In this document: piece after piece, positions 1 to 6,933 of the stretch
How positions within the stretch are numbered: position 1 is the stretch's first letter
Layout of the letters: every line of letters begins with the position of its first letter
Notes under the pieces: generated by a model
Database searches by the model: none
Told to the model about the DNA's origin: nothing
Seen by the model: only the letters and a program-made list of their open reading frames with translations
Made by a program: the position numbers and the translations under genes
NCBI GenBank assembly: GCA_900548485.1
Contig: URKL01000034.1
Location: forward strand, 1 to 11,135
Source: an uncultured Succinatimonas sp.
GTDB lineage: Bacteria; Pseudomonadota; Gammaproteobacteria; Enterobacterales; Succinivibrionaceae
DNA: 11,135 nt
Direction of reading: 5' to 3'

Positions 1-2
1 AG

Positions 3-674
3 AGATGTCTGATCCAGACGCTTCTTATTATGGTTCAGGTAATAATATCCGAATCTATACCTAATACCCCATCGCAAGCTATCTTAAGTCCTGACAATTC
101 ATATAAACAAAAGGCTTTAGAATTTTTTGATCTTTACAAGGATGTATACGTTAAAGCTGCCAGCCAAGGATCTTCTGTTGGTTGTTATCATGTAACAGAT
201 AAAGACAGCTTATGGGATAAAATTTTAGAAGCTTTTAAATATAGTTCTGAGGTTCTATTAGAAAAAAGTATTGCTCACCGTGAATTAGAAGTAGCAGCTT
301 ACGAATTAGATTGCGGCTTAGTCATTACTACTCCTGGTGAAATCATTATGCCTGACAATGTATTCTATACATTTGAGGAAAAATACAGCCAAAATAGTGC
401 TACTGTAACCACAGTAACCCCCAAAGGCTTAAGCACAGAAGAAATTGAAACTATCAGAGATTATGCTCGACGAGCTTTTATCGGCTTAAAATTACGCGAT
501 CTATCTCGTATCGACTTCTTCTTAAGTCCTGAAGACGGTATTCTTATCAATGAAATCAATACCTTCCCTGGTGAGACTCCTATTTCTATGTTCCCGAAAA
601 TGTTGACTCATCATGGGGATAATATGTGCGAATTTTTATCTCAAGCTGTGATACGAGCTATCAATACCAAATAA
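3..674 (+). CDS. ddlA: D-alanine--D-alanine ligase, DdlA-type, C-terminal part (5' end outside window)
   Basis: This ATP-grasp ligase joins two D-alanines in the cytoplasm to make the dipeptide used for peptidoglycan precursors. The reading frame is open to the window edge. The first Met (base 30) is almost certainly internal, because Ddl proteins are about 300-370 residues and only the central and C-terminal ATP-grasp parts are present. Counting from that Met, the visible motifs are the glycine-rich loop QGSSVG (46-51), the nucleotide-binding EKS (78-80), the FEEKYS strand (115-120), and the Mg-binding region RIDFF with D162 and NEIN with E175 and N177, followed by the FPGETPISMFPK substrate region. 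The INEIN and ISMFPK wording fits the DdlA branch better than DdlB. The stop is TAA at 672-674, followed 40 nt later by a terminator. The family is secure. The DdlA label is inference. The first 50 or so bases align less clearly with Ddl than the rest. Confidence 0.9.
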   Translation, partial: RCLIQTLLIMVQVIISESIPNTPSQAILSPDNSYKQKALEFFDLYKDVYVKAASQGSSVGCYHVTDKDSLWDKILEAFKYSSEVLLEKSIAHRELEVAAYELDCGLVITTPGEIIMPDNVFYTFEEKYSQNSATVTTVTPKGLSTEEIETIRDYARRAFIGLKLRDLSRIDFFLSPEDGILINEINTFPGETPISMFPKMLTHHGDNMCEFLSQAVIRAINTK

Positions 675-713
675 GGTATTAACATTCTTCACTAATTTAT
701 AGGAAACAAAATT

Positions 714-739
714 GCCCTCATAGATGATGAGGGCTTTTT
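714..739. terminator. Intrinsic terminator between converging ddl and rho
   Basis: An 8-bp perfect stem, GCCCTCAT (714-721) with ATGAGGGC (727-734), closes a 5-nt loop and is followed by TTTTT (735-739) on the plus strand, ending the ddl transcript. On the minus strand the same hairpin is followed by AATTTTGTTT, so it can also end the rho transcript, whose stop codon lies 33 nt before the stem. It probably works in both directions. Confidence 0.85.
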
Positions 740-766
740 ATTGATGAAGAAGGGGTGATTTAAAGA

Positions 767-2026
767 TTAACTACGTTTCATAGCGGTAAAGAATTCATCA
801 TTAGTCTTAGTCAAAGACAACTTGTCCATGAGGAACTCCATAGCTTCAATCTCGCCCATAGGATGTAAGAACTTACGTAAAATCCACATCTTCTGCAACT
901 CATCAGCAGCTGTGATCAACTCTTCGCGACGAGTACCAGAACGAGTAACATCAATAGCTGGATAAACACGTTTTTCAGCGATCTTACGAGATAAGTGCAA
1001 CTCCATATTTCCAGTGCCCTTAAATTCCTCGTAAATTACCTCATCCATCTTAGATCCAGTATCTATCAATGCTGTTGCAATAATAGTTAAAGAGCCACCC
1101 TCTTCAACATTTCTTGCAGCACCAAATAAACGCTTAGGTCGTTGTAATGCATTAGCATCCACACCACCAGTTAAAACCTTTCCTGAAGGTGGCACAACGG
1201 TATTATAAGCACGAGCTAAACGAGTAATAGAGTCCATTAAAATCACAACGTCATGTTTATGTTCAACTAAACGTTTAGCTTTTTCAATTACCATCTCAGC
1301 AACTTGTACGTGACGGGTTGCAGGCTCATCAAAAGTAGAAGCCACTACTTCGCCTTTAACCATACGTTGCATCTCGGTAACTTCTTCAGGACGTTCATCG
1401 ATCAATAAGACAATCAATGTGCATTCAGGATTGTTACTAGAAATAGAGTGAGCAACATTTTGTAATAAAACAGTTTTACCTGCTTTAGGAGGAGCAACAA
1501 TAAGACCACGCTGACCTTTACCAATTGGAGCTACCAAGTCAATAACTCTAGCGGTTAAATCTTCTTTTGAACCATTACCCAATTCCAATCGCATTCTACT
1601 TTCAGGGAAAAGAGGAGTTAAATTTTCAAAGAGGATCTTATTGCGGGAATTTTCTGGACGATCAAAATTGACTGTATCTACCTTAAGCAGAGCAAAGTAA
1701 CGTTCACTTTCTTTAGGAGGACGAATTTTGCCAGAAATGGAATCACCTGTACGTAAATTGAAACGACGTACTTGGCTTGGGGAGACATAAATGTCATCAG
1801 GACCTGCTAAATAGGAGCTGTCGGCACTTCTTAAAAAGCCAAAGCCATCTGGCAGAATTTCAATAACACCGTCGCCAAAAATATCTTCGCCGTTCTTGGC
1901 ACAAAACTTTAGCAGCTGGAAAATGATTTCCTTTTTGCTCAGACGGGCGACATTTTCAATGCCGTTTTGTTCGCACATTTCAACTAGCTGTGCGACAGGC
2001 GTATTCTTAAGTTCGTTAAGATTCAT
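767..2026 (-). CDS. rho: Transcription termination factor Rho
   Basis: Rho is a hexameric RNA-dependent ATPase and helicase that loads on C-rich, unstructured RNA and dislodges RNA polymerase. The protein is 419 aa, the same length as E. coli Rho, and is near-collinear with it from [11 protein letters not shown] to the terminal MKRS. Visible parts are the N-terminal domain (about 1-47), the primary RNA-binding cold-shock-like domain with [20 protein letters not shown], the Walker A segment APPKAGKT (about 178-185), the Walker B-type segment [15 protein letters not shown] (about 260-274), the Q-loop [10 protein letters not shown], and the R-loop/arginine-finger region [12 protein letters not shown]. 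The ATG is fixed by this match, although no Shine-Dalgarno sequence is visible in front of it (CATAATCTTT-ATG). It is preceded by a 189-nt leader downstream of uvrD, not by trxA as in E. coli, and ends against the convergent ddl terminator. Product call is secure. Confidence 0.98.
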   Translation of the reverse strand: MNLNELKNTPVAQLVEMCEQNGIENVARLSKKEIIFQLLKFCAKNGEDIFGDGVIEILPDGFGFLRSADSSYLAGPDDIYVSPSQVRRFNLRTGDSISGKIRPPKESERYFALLKVDTVNFDRPENSRNKILFENLTPLFPESRMRLELGNGSKEDLTARVIDLVAPIGKGQRGLIVAPPKAGKTVLLQNVAHSISSNNPECTLIVLLIDERPEEVTEMQRMVKGEVVASTFDEPATRHVQVAEMVIEKAKRLVEHKHDVVILMDSITRLARAYNTVVPPSGKVLTGGVDANALQRPKRLFGAARNVEEGGSLTIIATALIDTGSKMDEVIYEEFKGTGNMELHLSRKIAEKRVYPAIDVTRSGTRREELITAADELQKMWILRKFLHPMGEIEAMEFLMDKLSLTKTNDEFFTAMKRS

Positions 2027-2103
2027 AAAGATTATGTGTATGGAATTGATTTACTGCTCTGGGAATGGCAGATGAAAATCTCTCAAAAATTAAAACAAAA
2101 GAA

Positions 2104-2140
2104 GATCCTGGATTTGGAAATGCTTGTGGTACCAGGAATC
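2104..2140 (-). promoter_or_regulatory. Attenuator-like hairpin in the rho leader
   Basis: On the minus strand GATTCCTGG (2132-2140) pairs with CCAGGATC (2104-2111). This gives eight base pairs with one bulged T around a 20-nt loop, followed directly by the U-rich tract TTCTTTTGTTTTAATTTTT (2085-2103). The shape is that of a moderate intrinsic terminator lying about 58 nt before the rho start. It could end uvrD read-through or act as an attenuator for rho. The structure was read by eye and its stability was not calculated. Confidence 0.45.
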
Positions 2141-2142
2141 AG

Positions 2143-2161
2143 ATCCATCAGCAGGATGGAT
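2143..2161 (-). promoter_or_regulatory. Stem-loop at the predicted 5' end of the rho mRNA
   Basis: ATCCATC and GATGGAT form a perfect 7-bp stem with a 5-nt loop. If transcription starts about 7 nt past the -10 element at 2168-2173, this stem-loop would sit at the extreme 5' end of the rho transcript, where such structures commonly protect mRNA from 5'-dependent decay. The start site is inferred. Confidence 0.35.
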
Positions 2162-2167
2162 GCGGAC

Positions 2168-2176
2168 ATGATACCA
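2168..2176 (-). promoter_or_regulatory. Candidate rho promoter, extended -10
   Basis: The minus strand reads TGGTATCAT: a TGn extension followed by TATCAT, which matches the TATAAT consensus at five of six positions. No good -35 is visible (TTCCGA at 19-nt spacing is weak), as is common for extended -10 promoters. It lies in the gap between the uvrD stop (2216) and the rho start (2026) and predicts a leader of roughly 135 nt. Confidence 0.45.
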
Positions 2177-2215
2177 CAGAAATTTATAAATCTCGGAATT
2201 TATTTTTCATTTAGC

Positions 2216-4300
2216 TTAGATAGTATTAGGAATCTCAATTTTATACGGTCGATTTTCGATTTTATGTGATTGATATTTATTTACAATTTCTCTTAAGAAA
2301 TTGCTAGCACCAGAGATATCGCTTCTTCCATAAAGCATTCTTTTTAAAGCATAACTTATAAAAAGTTGTTCCCGAGCTCGAGTTATACCTACATAGGCTA
2401 AACGACGCTCCTCTTCATAGGCTCGACTATCCCCGATTCTGCTACTACTCTCAGCACGATATGAAGGTAAAAGATTCTTTTCAAAGCCCACTAAAAAAAC
2501 CGTACTAAACTCTAAGCCTTTTGAGGAATGAATAGTCATTAAATTAACCTGAGGCAACCTCACCAAACCTCCTTCTTGCCCCTCTTCATTTAAATCTGCA
2601 GAACTTGATAAGGTCACTGTTGAAATAAAGTTTAATAAAGGGTCAACCTCTTCTGAACTCTCTGCTAAATCCTGTGCTATATGTTCATCATTGAACAAGG
2701 TGGCATTACTTACTAATTGCTCAAGGTTCTTATGTTTTTGATTGTCATTTTCGCCCTTAGAAGCTTTTTGATCTTTAAGTTTATAGTACTCAATTAAACC
2801 TGTAAGCTCGATAACCGCATGTACTAAATCTGGTAAATTTAAGCTCTGTTTACACAATTTCAGTTTATCCATAAGCTCACTAAATACCATAAGCTTACGT
2901 GCTAATGCCTTAATTTCCTTAGGTACACTAGGATCATCAGCATAGCCTATAATTAATTTCACCGCATCAAAAAGAGAACTCCCTCTCTCATAAGCGATTT
3001 CACTTAACTGTGATACTACCTTCTCTCCAATTCTGCGCGGGGGAACATTGATAATTCGTCTTAAAGCCTGATCATCTCTTTCATTTACTAAAAGACGCAT
3101 ATACGCTAAAGCATCCTGAATTTCAGCCCTTTCAAAAAATTTTTGTCCCCCATAAATGACAAAAGGAATAGCCATCAAGGATAATCTTTGCTCTAACAAC
3201 AATGATTGTTGATTAGTTCTATAAAGTACCGCTATATCATCATAACTTTGACCTTTAGCATGTAAAGCCTTTATAGTTTTCGCTACAAAATCAGCCTCTA
3301 CATATTCAGATGAACATTTTAAAATCTTAACCTTATCGCCAGCTCCACAATTACCATCTAGAACTTTTTTTAATAAACGCTCTTTACCGCCTTCAATTAA
3401 GGTATTAGCCATATCTAAGATATTTTGAGTCGAACGATAATTTTCTTTTAACAATATTACATTTACTGGCGCAAAATCTTTTTTGAAATTGCTCATATTA
3501 GTATAGTCAGCACCACGCCAGCCATATATGGACTGATCATCATCACCTACTACCATAATATGAGAGTTCTTGCCGGTTATAAGTTTTAAAAAAGTAAACT
3601 GTAATGAATTAGTATCTTGAAACTCATCGACTAAAATTTCTTTAAAGCGCCGATGTTGTATATCACAGATAGCTTCGTTTTGTTCTAAAAGTTCAACCGT
3701 ACGTAATAAAAGCTCAGAAAAATCAACTAGATTTTGACTTTGACATTGTCTTTCATAAATGTCGTAAATTTTAGCAAAATCCGTATCTTCTTGAATTTTT
3801 GAAGCAGCAAAAGCTAAATCCTTAGCGCGGATACGCTTTTCTTTATATTTAGAAATTCTTGAAGCTATTTCTGAAGCCTTAAGTTCACCTACGTAAGAAA
3901 TCTCTTTCATAATAGACTTGAGCATCGCTTCCTGCGAATCCATGTCTAAAACGCCAAAGCCTGGTAATAAACCAGCCTGCCTGGAATAAGCTCTTAACAG
4001 ACGCAAACATACAGCATGAAAAGTACTTGCCCATAGCAAATGAGCTTTATCAAAGCCTATTAAACTGGCAATTCTATCCTGCATTTCTTTGGCTGCTTTA
4101 TTTGTAAAGGTAACAGCCAAAATCTCCCGAGGCTGTAAACTTTCAACTTCTACAAGAAAAGCTATACGCGAAACAAGTACACGTGTTTTTCCAGTGCCCG
4201 CACCTGCAACAACCAAAATATTAGATAAAGGAGCACTAACGGCTTCCTTTTGGGCTTCATTTAGATTTTTAAGCAAAAAATCAGAAGGAATATTACTCAT
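2216..4300 (-). CDS. uvrD: DNA helicase II, UvrD, without the usual C-terminal extension
   Basis: UvrD is a superfamily 1A 3'-5' DNA helicase that acts in nucleotide excision repair, methyl-directed mismatch repair and removal of stalled complexes. The motifs appear in order: Q-motif LNEAQKEAV (13-21), Walker A AGAGTGKT (32-39), motif Ia TFTNKAA (64-70), Walker B DEFQD (225-229), motif III GDDDQSIYGWRG (252-263), ENYRS (286-290), motif V MTIHSSKGLEF (588-598) and motif VI LAYVGITRA (634-642). The protein has 694 residues against 720 in E. coli. It carries a longer acidic stretch around 530-580 but stops about 50 residues after motif VI, so the Tudor-like domain that ends E. coli UvrD is absent. 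The ATG lies 3 nt after the yigB stop, implying translational coupling. Rep is the main alternative, but the xerC-yigB-uvrD order supports UvrD. Confidence 0.93.
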   Translation of the reverse strand: MSNIPSDFLLKNLNEAQKEAVSAPLSNILVVAGAGTGKTRVLVSRIAFLVEVESLQPREILAVTFTNKAAKEMQDRIASLIGFDKAHLLWASTFHAVCLRLLRAYSRQAGLLPGFGVLDMDSQEAMLKSIMKEISYVGELKASEIASRISKYKEKRIRAKDLAFAASKIQEDTDFAKIYDIYERQCQSQNLVDFSELLLRTVELLEQNEAICDIQHRRFKEILVDEFQDTNSLQFTFLKLITGKNSHIMVVGDDDQSIYGWRGADYTNMSNFKKDFAPVNVILLKENYRSTQNILDMANTLIEGGKERLLKKVLDGNCGAGDKVKILKCSSEYVEADFVAKTIKALHAKGQSYDDIAVLYRTNQQSLLLEQRLSLMAIPFVIYGGQKFFERAEIQDALAYMRLLVNERDDQALRRIINVPPRRIGEKVVSQLSEIAYERGSSLFDAVKLIIGYADDPSVPKEIKALARKLMVFSELMDKLKLCKQSLNLPDLVHAVIELTGLIEYYKLKDQKASKGENDNQKHKNLEQLVSNATLFNDEHIAQDLAESSEEVDPLLNFISTVTLSSSADLNEEGQEGGLVRLPQVNLMTIHSSKGLEFSTVFLVGFEKNLLPSYRAESSSRIGDSRAYEEERRLAYVGITRAREQLFISYALKRMLYGRSDISGASNFLREIVNKYQSHKIENRPYKIEIPNTI

Positions 4301-4303
4301 TAT

Positions 4304-5038
4304 TTAATAACCAGGTACAAGCCAAGAAGAAAGTTCATAAACATCACTGACACTAATGGTTGGTACTGCTTTTAAATGACGTTCATCAGGGGAGATACCT
4401 GTATAACCACGATATACCCACGCACATTGACAACCTGCATAAACAGCCCCCATGACATCAGTGTAAGGGTCATCACCAATATGTAAAATTTCTATATTCT
4501 TGACTTTATAGTGTTGAGCACATTGATTAAATAAATCTGCGTGAGGTTTACAGTTATAACTATCCAATTGAGGACGAAAATCTACATTAAAAATATCATC
4601 CACACCTAAAACTTTAGTATCAACATTACCATTAGAAATTGCGCAAACTTCATAATGTTGCTTTAAAGTTCTTAAATATTTAGCCATCTTATCTGAGACA
4701 TACCCTTTAGATCTAACCTTTACAAATTCTGCAACTAAAGCAAAAGCTTCTTGCTTATCTATATTTTTTCCTAAAAGTTTAAAAGCTTCTATAAGAGAAT
4801 AAGCTCTCAAAGCTGTAACATCATTAGCTAAAGATCTATTCTTTTCAAGACATTGATTTTTGATATGAGCCCAGAAATCATATTCAGCATACTTAGGATT
4901 ACCTAATTGATAACGTTCATATAGATATTTTGCAAACCAAGCTTCAGCTTTTCTTAAAACAGTTTCGCAATCATAAATAGTATTATCTAAATCAAAAGAT
5001 AAAACTTTAGGCTTCACTACTTGTCTGTAAAAAATCAT
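4304..5038 (-). CDS. yigB: HAD-superfamily phosphatase, YigB type
   Basis: This is a haloacid-dehalogenase-like hydrolase of 244 aa (E. coli YigB has 238). E. coli YigB dephosphorylates FMN and some sugar phosphates in the cytoplasm; the substrate here is inferred from the family. The N-terminus MIFYRQ resembles the M-x-FYR start typical of YigB. Motif I is DLDNT with nucleophile D16 and acid/base D18, motif II is SNGN (135-138), motif III lysine is K164 in NCKPHADLF, and motif IV is GDDPYTDV (188-195). A helical cap domain of about 100 residues lies between motifs I and II. The gene sits 6 nt after xerC and 3 nt before uvrD, the usual gammaproteobacterial order, and is probably co-transcribed with both. 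Confidence 0.9.
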   Translation of the reverse strand: MIFYRQVVKPKVLSFDLDNTIYDCETVLRKAEAWFAKYLYERYQLGNPKYAEYDFWAHIKNQCLEKNRSLANDVTALRAYSLIEAFKLLGKNIDKQEAFALVAEFVKVRSKGYVSDKMAKYLRTLKQHYEVCAISNGNVDTKVLGVDDIFNVDFRPQLDSYNCKPHADLFNQCAQHYKVKNIEILHIGDDPYTDVMGAVYAGCQCAWVYRGYTGISPDERHLKAVPTISVSDVYELSSWLVPGY

Positions 5039-5044
5039 AGGCTA

Positions 5045-5977
5045 TTACTTTTCCTGTGGATTATCATGTTTTAAATGAGAGCGAGGATGGGCATCTGTAT
5101 AAACTTTTTTCAAATGCTCAAAATCTAAATGAGTATAAACTTGTGTTGCTGCTAAATTAGCATGTCCAAGCATTTCTTGTACCGCACGCAAATCAGCTCC
5201 GCCTTGAAGTAAAGCTGTAGCAAAAGAATGACGCAATTTATGAGGATAAACATTAGTATCAAGATCTGCTCTATCTGCTTGCTTCTTTAAATTCATCTCA
5301 ACTGCACGAGAAGAGATTCCTTTACCAAAGCGATTTAAAAATAAAGCATTACTTTGAGGATTAAATTGAGGACGAATCTCTAGGTATTCGCTCAACCGTT
5401 GTTGAGCCTTTTTACCTACAGGAACAATACGTTCCTTTCCTCCTTTACCCATTACACGCACCTCGGCACTGTGCATATCGTAATCACTAAGGCTTAATCC
5501 TGTAAGTTCACTGACACGCAAACCCGAGGAAAATAATAATTCACTTATAGCGAGATCTCTTATTTCCAATTTATCTGTAGCGGCTACCTCTAAAAGAGCC
5601 GTGAGCTCAGAAGGCGTTAAAACATGAGGAAGAGTTTTATCTATTTTAGGTGCATGTATATATTTAAAGGGATTATCACGCAAATCCCCTCTTTCAATCA
5701 AAAATTTAAAAAAAGCACTTAAAACATAAAGATCATGAGCTACGGTTCGTTTAGAAAGACGCCGTGCATTGCTATCGAAATTAAATTCACGATTTAAAAT
5801 ACGCATCTGTGCCATGCCTACTTGAGACCAAGATTTAATACTAGGATCTTCAAGATTTAAAGCTTTACAAGCTTTACTTAAAACATGTTCATATGAGTTT
5901 AAGGTATGTACAGAACTACGACGTTCATAACGAAGACAATCAATAAATTCCCGACATTTAACATAAAGGTCGCCCAT
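5045..5977 (-). CDS. xerC: Tyrosine recombinase XerC
   Basis: XerC acts with XerD at the chromosomal dif site to resolve chromosome dimers before cell division. The protein is 310 aa with an N-terminal SAM-like core-binding domain (about 4-100) and a C-terminal catalytic domain. All six catalytic residues are visible: R154 in SSGLRVSELTGL, K178 in MGKGGKERIVP, H246 and R249 in PHKLRHSFA, H272 in LGHANL and nucleophile Y281 in VYTHL. Each is shifted by +6 from the E. coli XerC positions, which with the context (dapF upstream, yigB downstream) supports XerC over XerD or an integrase. The ATG is preceded by an AAGG-type ribosome-binding site. The gene yigA (DUF484), found between dapF and xerC in many relatives, is missing. 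A terminator after dapF suggests that xerC starts its own transcription unit. Confidence 0.95.
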   Translation of the reverse strand: MGDLYVKCREFIDCLRYERRSSVHTLNSYEHVLSKACKALNLEDPSIKSWSQVGMAQMRILNREFNFDSNARRLSKRTVAHDLYVLSAFFKFLIERGDLRDNPFKYIHAPKIDKTLPHVLTPSELTALLEVAATDKLEIRDLAISELLFSSGLRVSELTGLSLSDYDMHSAEVRVMGKGGKERIVPVGKKAQQRLSEYLEIRPQFNPQSNALFLNRFGKGISSRAVEMNLKKQADRADLDTNVYPHKLRHSFATALLQGGADLRAVQEMLGHANLAATQVYTHLDFEHLKKVYTDAHPRSHLKHDNPQEK

Positions 5978-6009
5978 ATATTCCCGCCTTAAATCTATAT
6001 TTATTGACT

Positions 6010-6038
6010 ATCTTAAGAAAAGCTTACTCTTATAGCAA
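6010..6038 (-). promoter_or_regulatory. Candidate promoter for xerC-yigB-uvrD
   Basis: On the minus strand TTGCTA (-35, 6033-6038) and TAAGAT (-10, 6010-6015) are separated by exactly 17 nt, each matching consensus at four of six positions. It lies between the dapF terminator and the xerC start, where a promoter is needed if that terminator works. A/T richness makes chance matches likely. Confidence 0.35.
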
Positions 6039-6050
6039 AGTTTTTAAACA

Positions 6051-6078
6051 AAAAAATGCCAGGCGTAAAACCTGGCAT
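6051..6078 (-). terminator. Intrinsic terminator after dapF
   Basis: ATGCCAGG (6056-6063) and CCTGGCAT (6071-6078) form a perfect 8-bp stem with a 7-nt loop. On the minus strand the stem is followed by a run of T ending in TTTGTTTAAAA, a textbook terminator for the lptM-lysA-dapF transcript. An A-run lies on the other side, so weak function on the plus strand is possible. It separates dapF from xerC, genes that E. coli co-transcribes. Confidence 0.85.
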
Positions 6079-6090
6079 CTTGCTTTTTTT

Positions 6091-6924
6091 TTAGATACAG
6101 ATTGTACCTTCATAAACGCGTTCAGCAGGTCCTGTCATCATCACGCTCTTCCCTTCTCCTTCCCAGAAGATCTTCAAATCTCCTCCAGGCAAACTAACTT
6201 TTACCGGATTTTGCAATTTTCCCTGGATAATACCCACAACAGCAGCTGCGCAAGCTCCTGTACCACAAGCTAAAGTTGGTCCGCAACCACGCTCATAGAC
6301 AGCTAATTTTAAGTGATGGGAATTTATTATTTGTGCAAATCCTACATTCACTTTTTGAGGAAAATCAGCATGCTTTTCTATCTGAGAGCCAAACTTTTCT
6401 AATAAAGTTTTATCAACTTTATCAAAAAATAACACCACATGAGGGTTACCCATAGAGACTACACCGCACTCAAAAGAACTTCCATCTTTAAGCTTTAAGT
6501 TATAAGTCTTTTGTTCCCTCTCTGCCTTATAAGGAATTTTTTGTGGATTAAATTCAGGTTGTCCCATATTTACAGTAACCGTGTCATCATCATTAAGCTT
6601 TAATCTCAAAGATCCTGACACTGTACTAACACGAATATCGGTCTTGTTCGTAAGATGGTGATCAATGACAAAACGCACAAAACAACGTGCACCATTACCA
6701 CACATCTGAACCTCCGAACCATCAGCATTAAAAATGCGATAGTGAAAATCCATTTCAGGATCATATGGAGGTTCAACTAAGAGTAATTGATCAAATCCAA
6801 CTCCAAAATGTCTATTGGCCAGGCGCTTAATAAGCTCTGGAGAAAAGAAAACCTTTTGTGTTACCCCATTAACAACCATAAAATCGTTGCCAAGTCCATG
6901 CATTTTGGTAAATTTCAAAAGCAT
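6091..6924 (-). CDS. dapF: Diaminopimelate epimerase
   Basis: DapF interconverts LL- and meso-diaminopimelate without a cofactor, using two cysteines as acid and base. meso-DAP is both a peptidoglycan cross-linking residue and the substrate of LysA. The protein is 277 aa (E. coli 274). Both catalytic cysteines are present: C75 in [17 protein letters not shown] and C220 in [13 protein letters not shown], each at the start of a mirrored half of the pseudo-symmetric fold. The start [15 protein letters not shown] is the standard DapF N-terminus, and a good AGAGG ribosome-binding site precedes the ATG. The gene lies 9 nt after lysA, so the two are surely co-transcribed, and its stop is followed closely by a strong terminator. 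Confidence 0.97.
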   Translation of the reverse strand: MLLKFTKMHGLGNDFMVVNGVTQKVFFSPELIKRLANRHFGVGFDQLLLVEPPYDPEMDFHYRIFNADGSEVQMCGNGARCFVRFVIDHHLTNKTDIRVSTVSGSLRLKLNDDDTVTVNMGQPEFNPQKIPYKAEREQKTYNLKLKDGSSFECGVVSMGNPHVVLFFDKVDKTLLEKFGSQIEKHADFPQKVNVGFAQIINSHHLKLAVYERGCGPTLACGTGACAAAVVGIIQGKLQNPVKVSLPGGDLKIFWEGEGKSVMMTGPAERVYEGTICI

Positions 6925-6933
6925 AATTAGCCT

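Noticed and set aside
2083..2169. 28-codon minus-strand ORF in the rho leader, a possible leader peptide like E. coli rhoL
   Set aside because: It has no ribosome-binding site, its ATG overlaps the best -10 candidate so that promoter would not transcribe it, and its sequence does not resemble any rhoL I can recall.
2036..2269. 77-aa plus-strand ORF in the rho leader and the end of uvrD
   Set aside because: It runs into the uvrD coding end on the opposite strand, lacks a ribosome-binding site and has no recognisable domain.
6004..6273. 89-aa plus-strand ORF antisense to the end of dapF
   Set aside because: It runs through the dapF terminator and opposite conserved dapF codons, with no recognisable ribosome-binding site.
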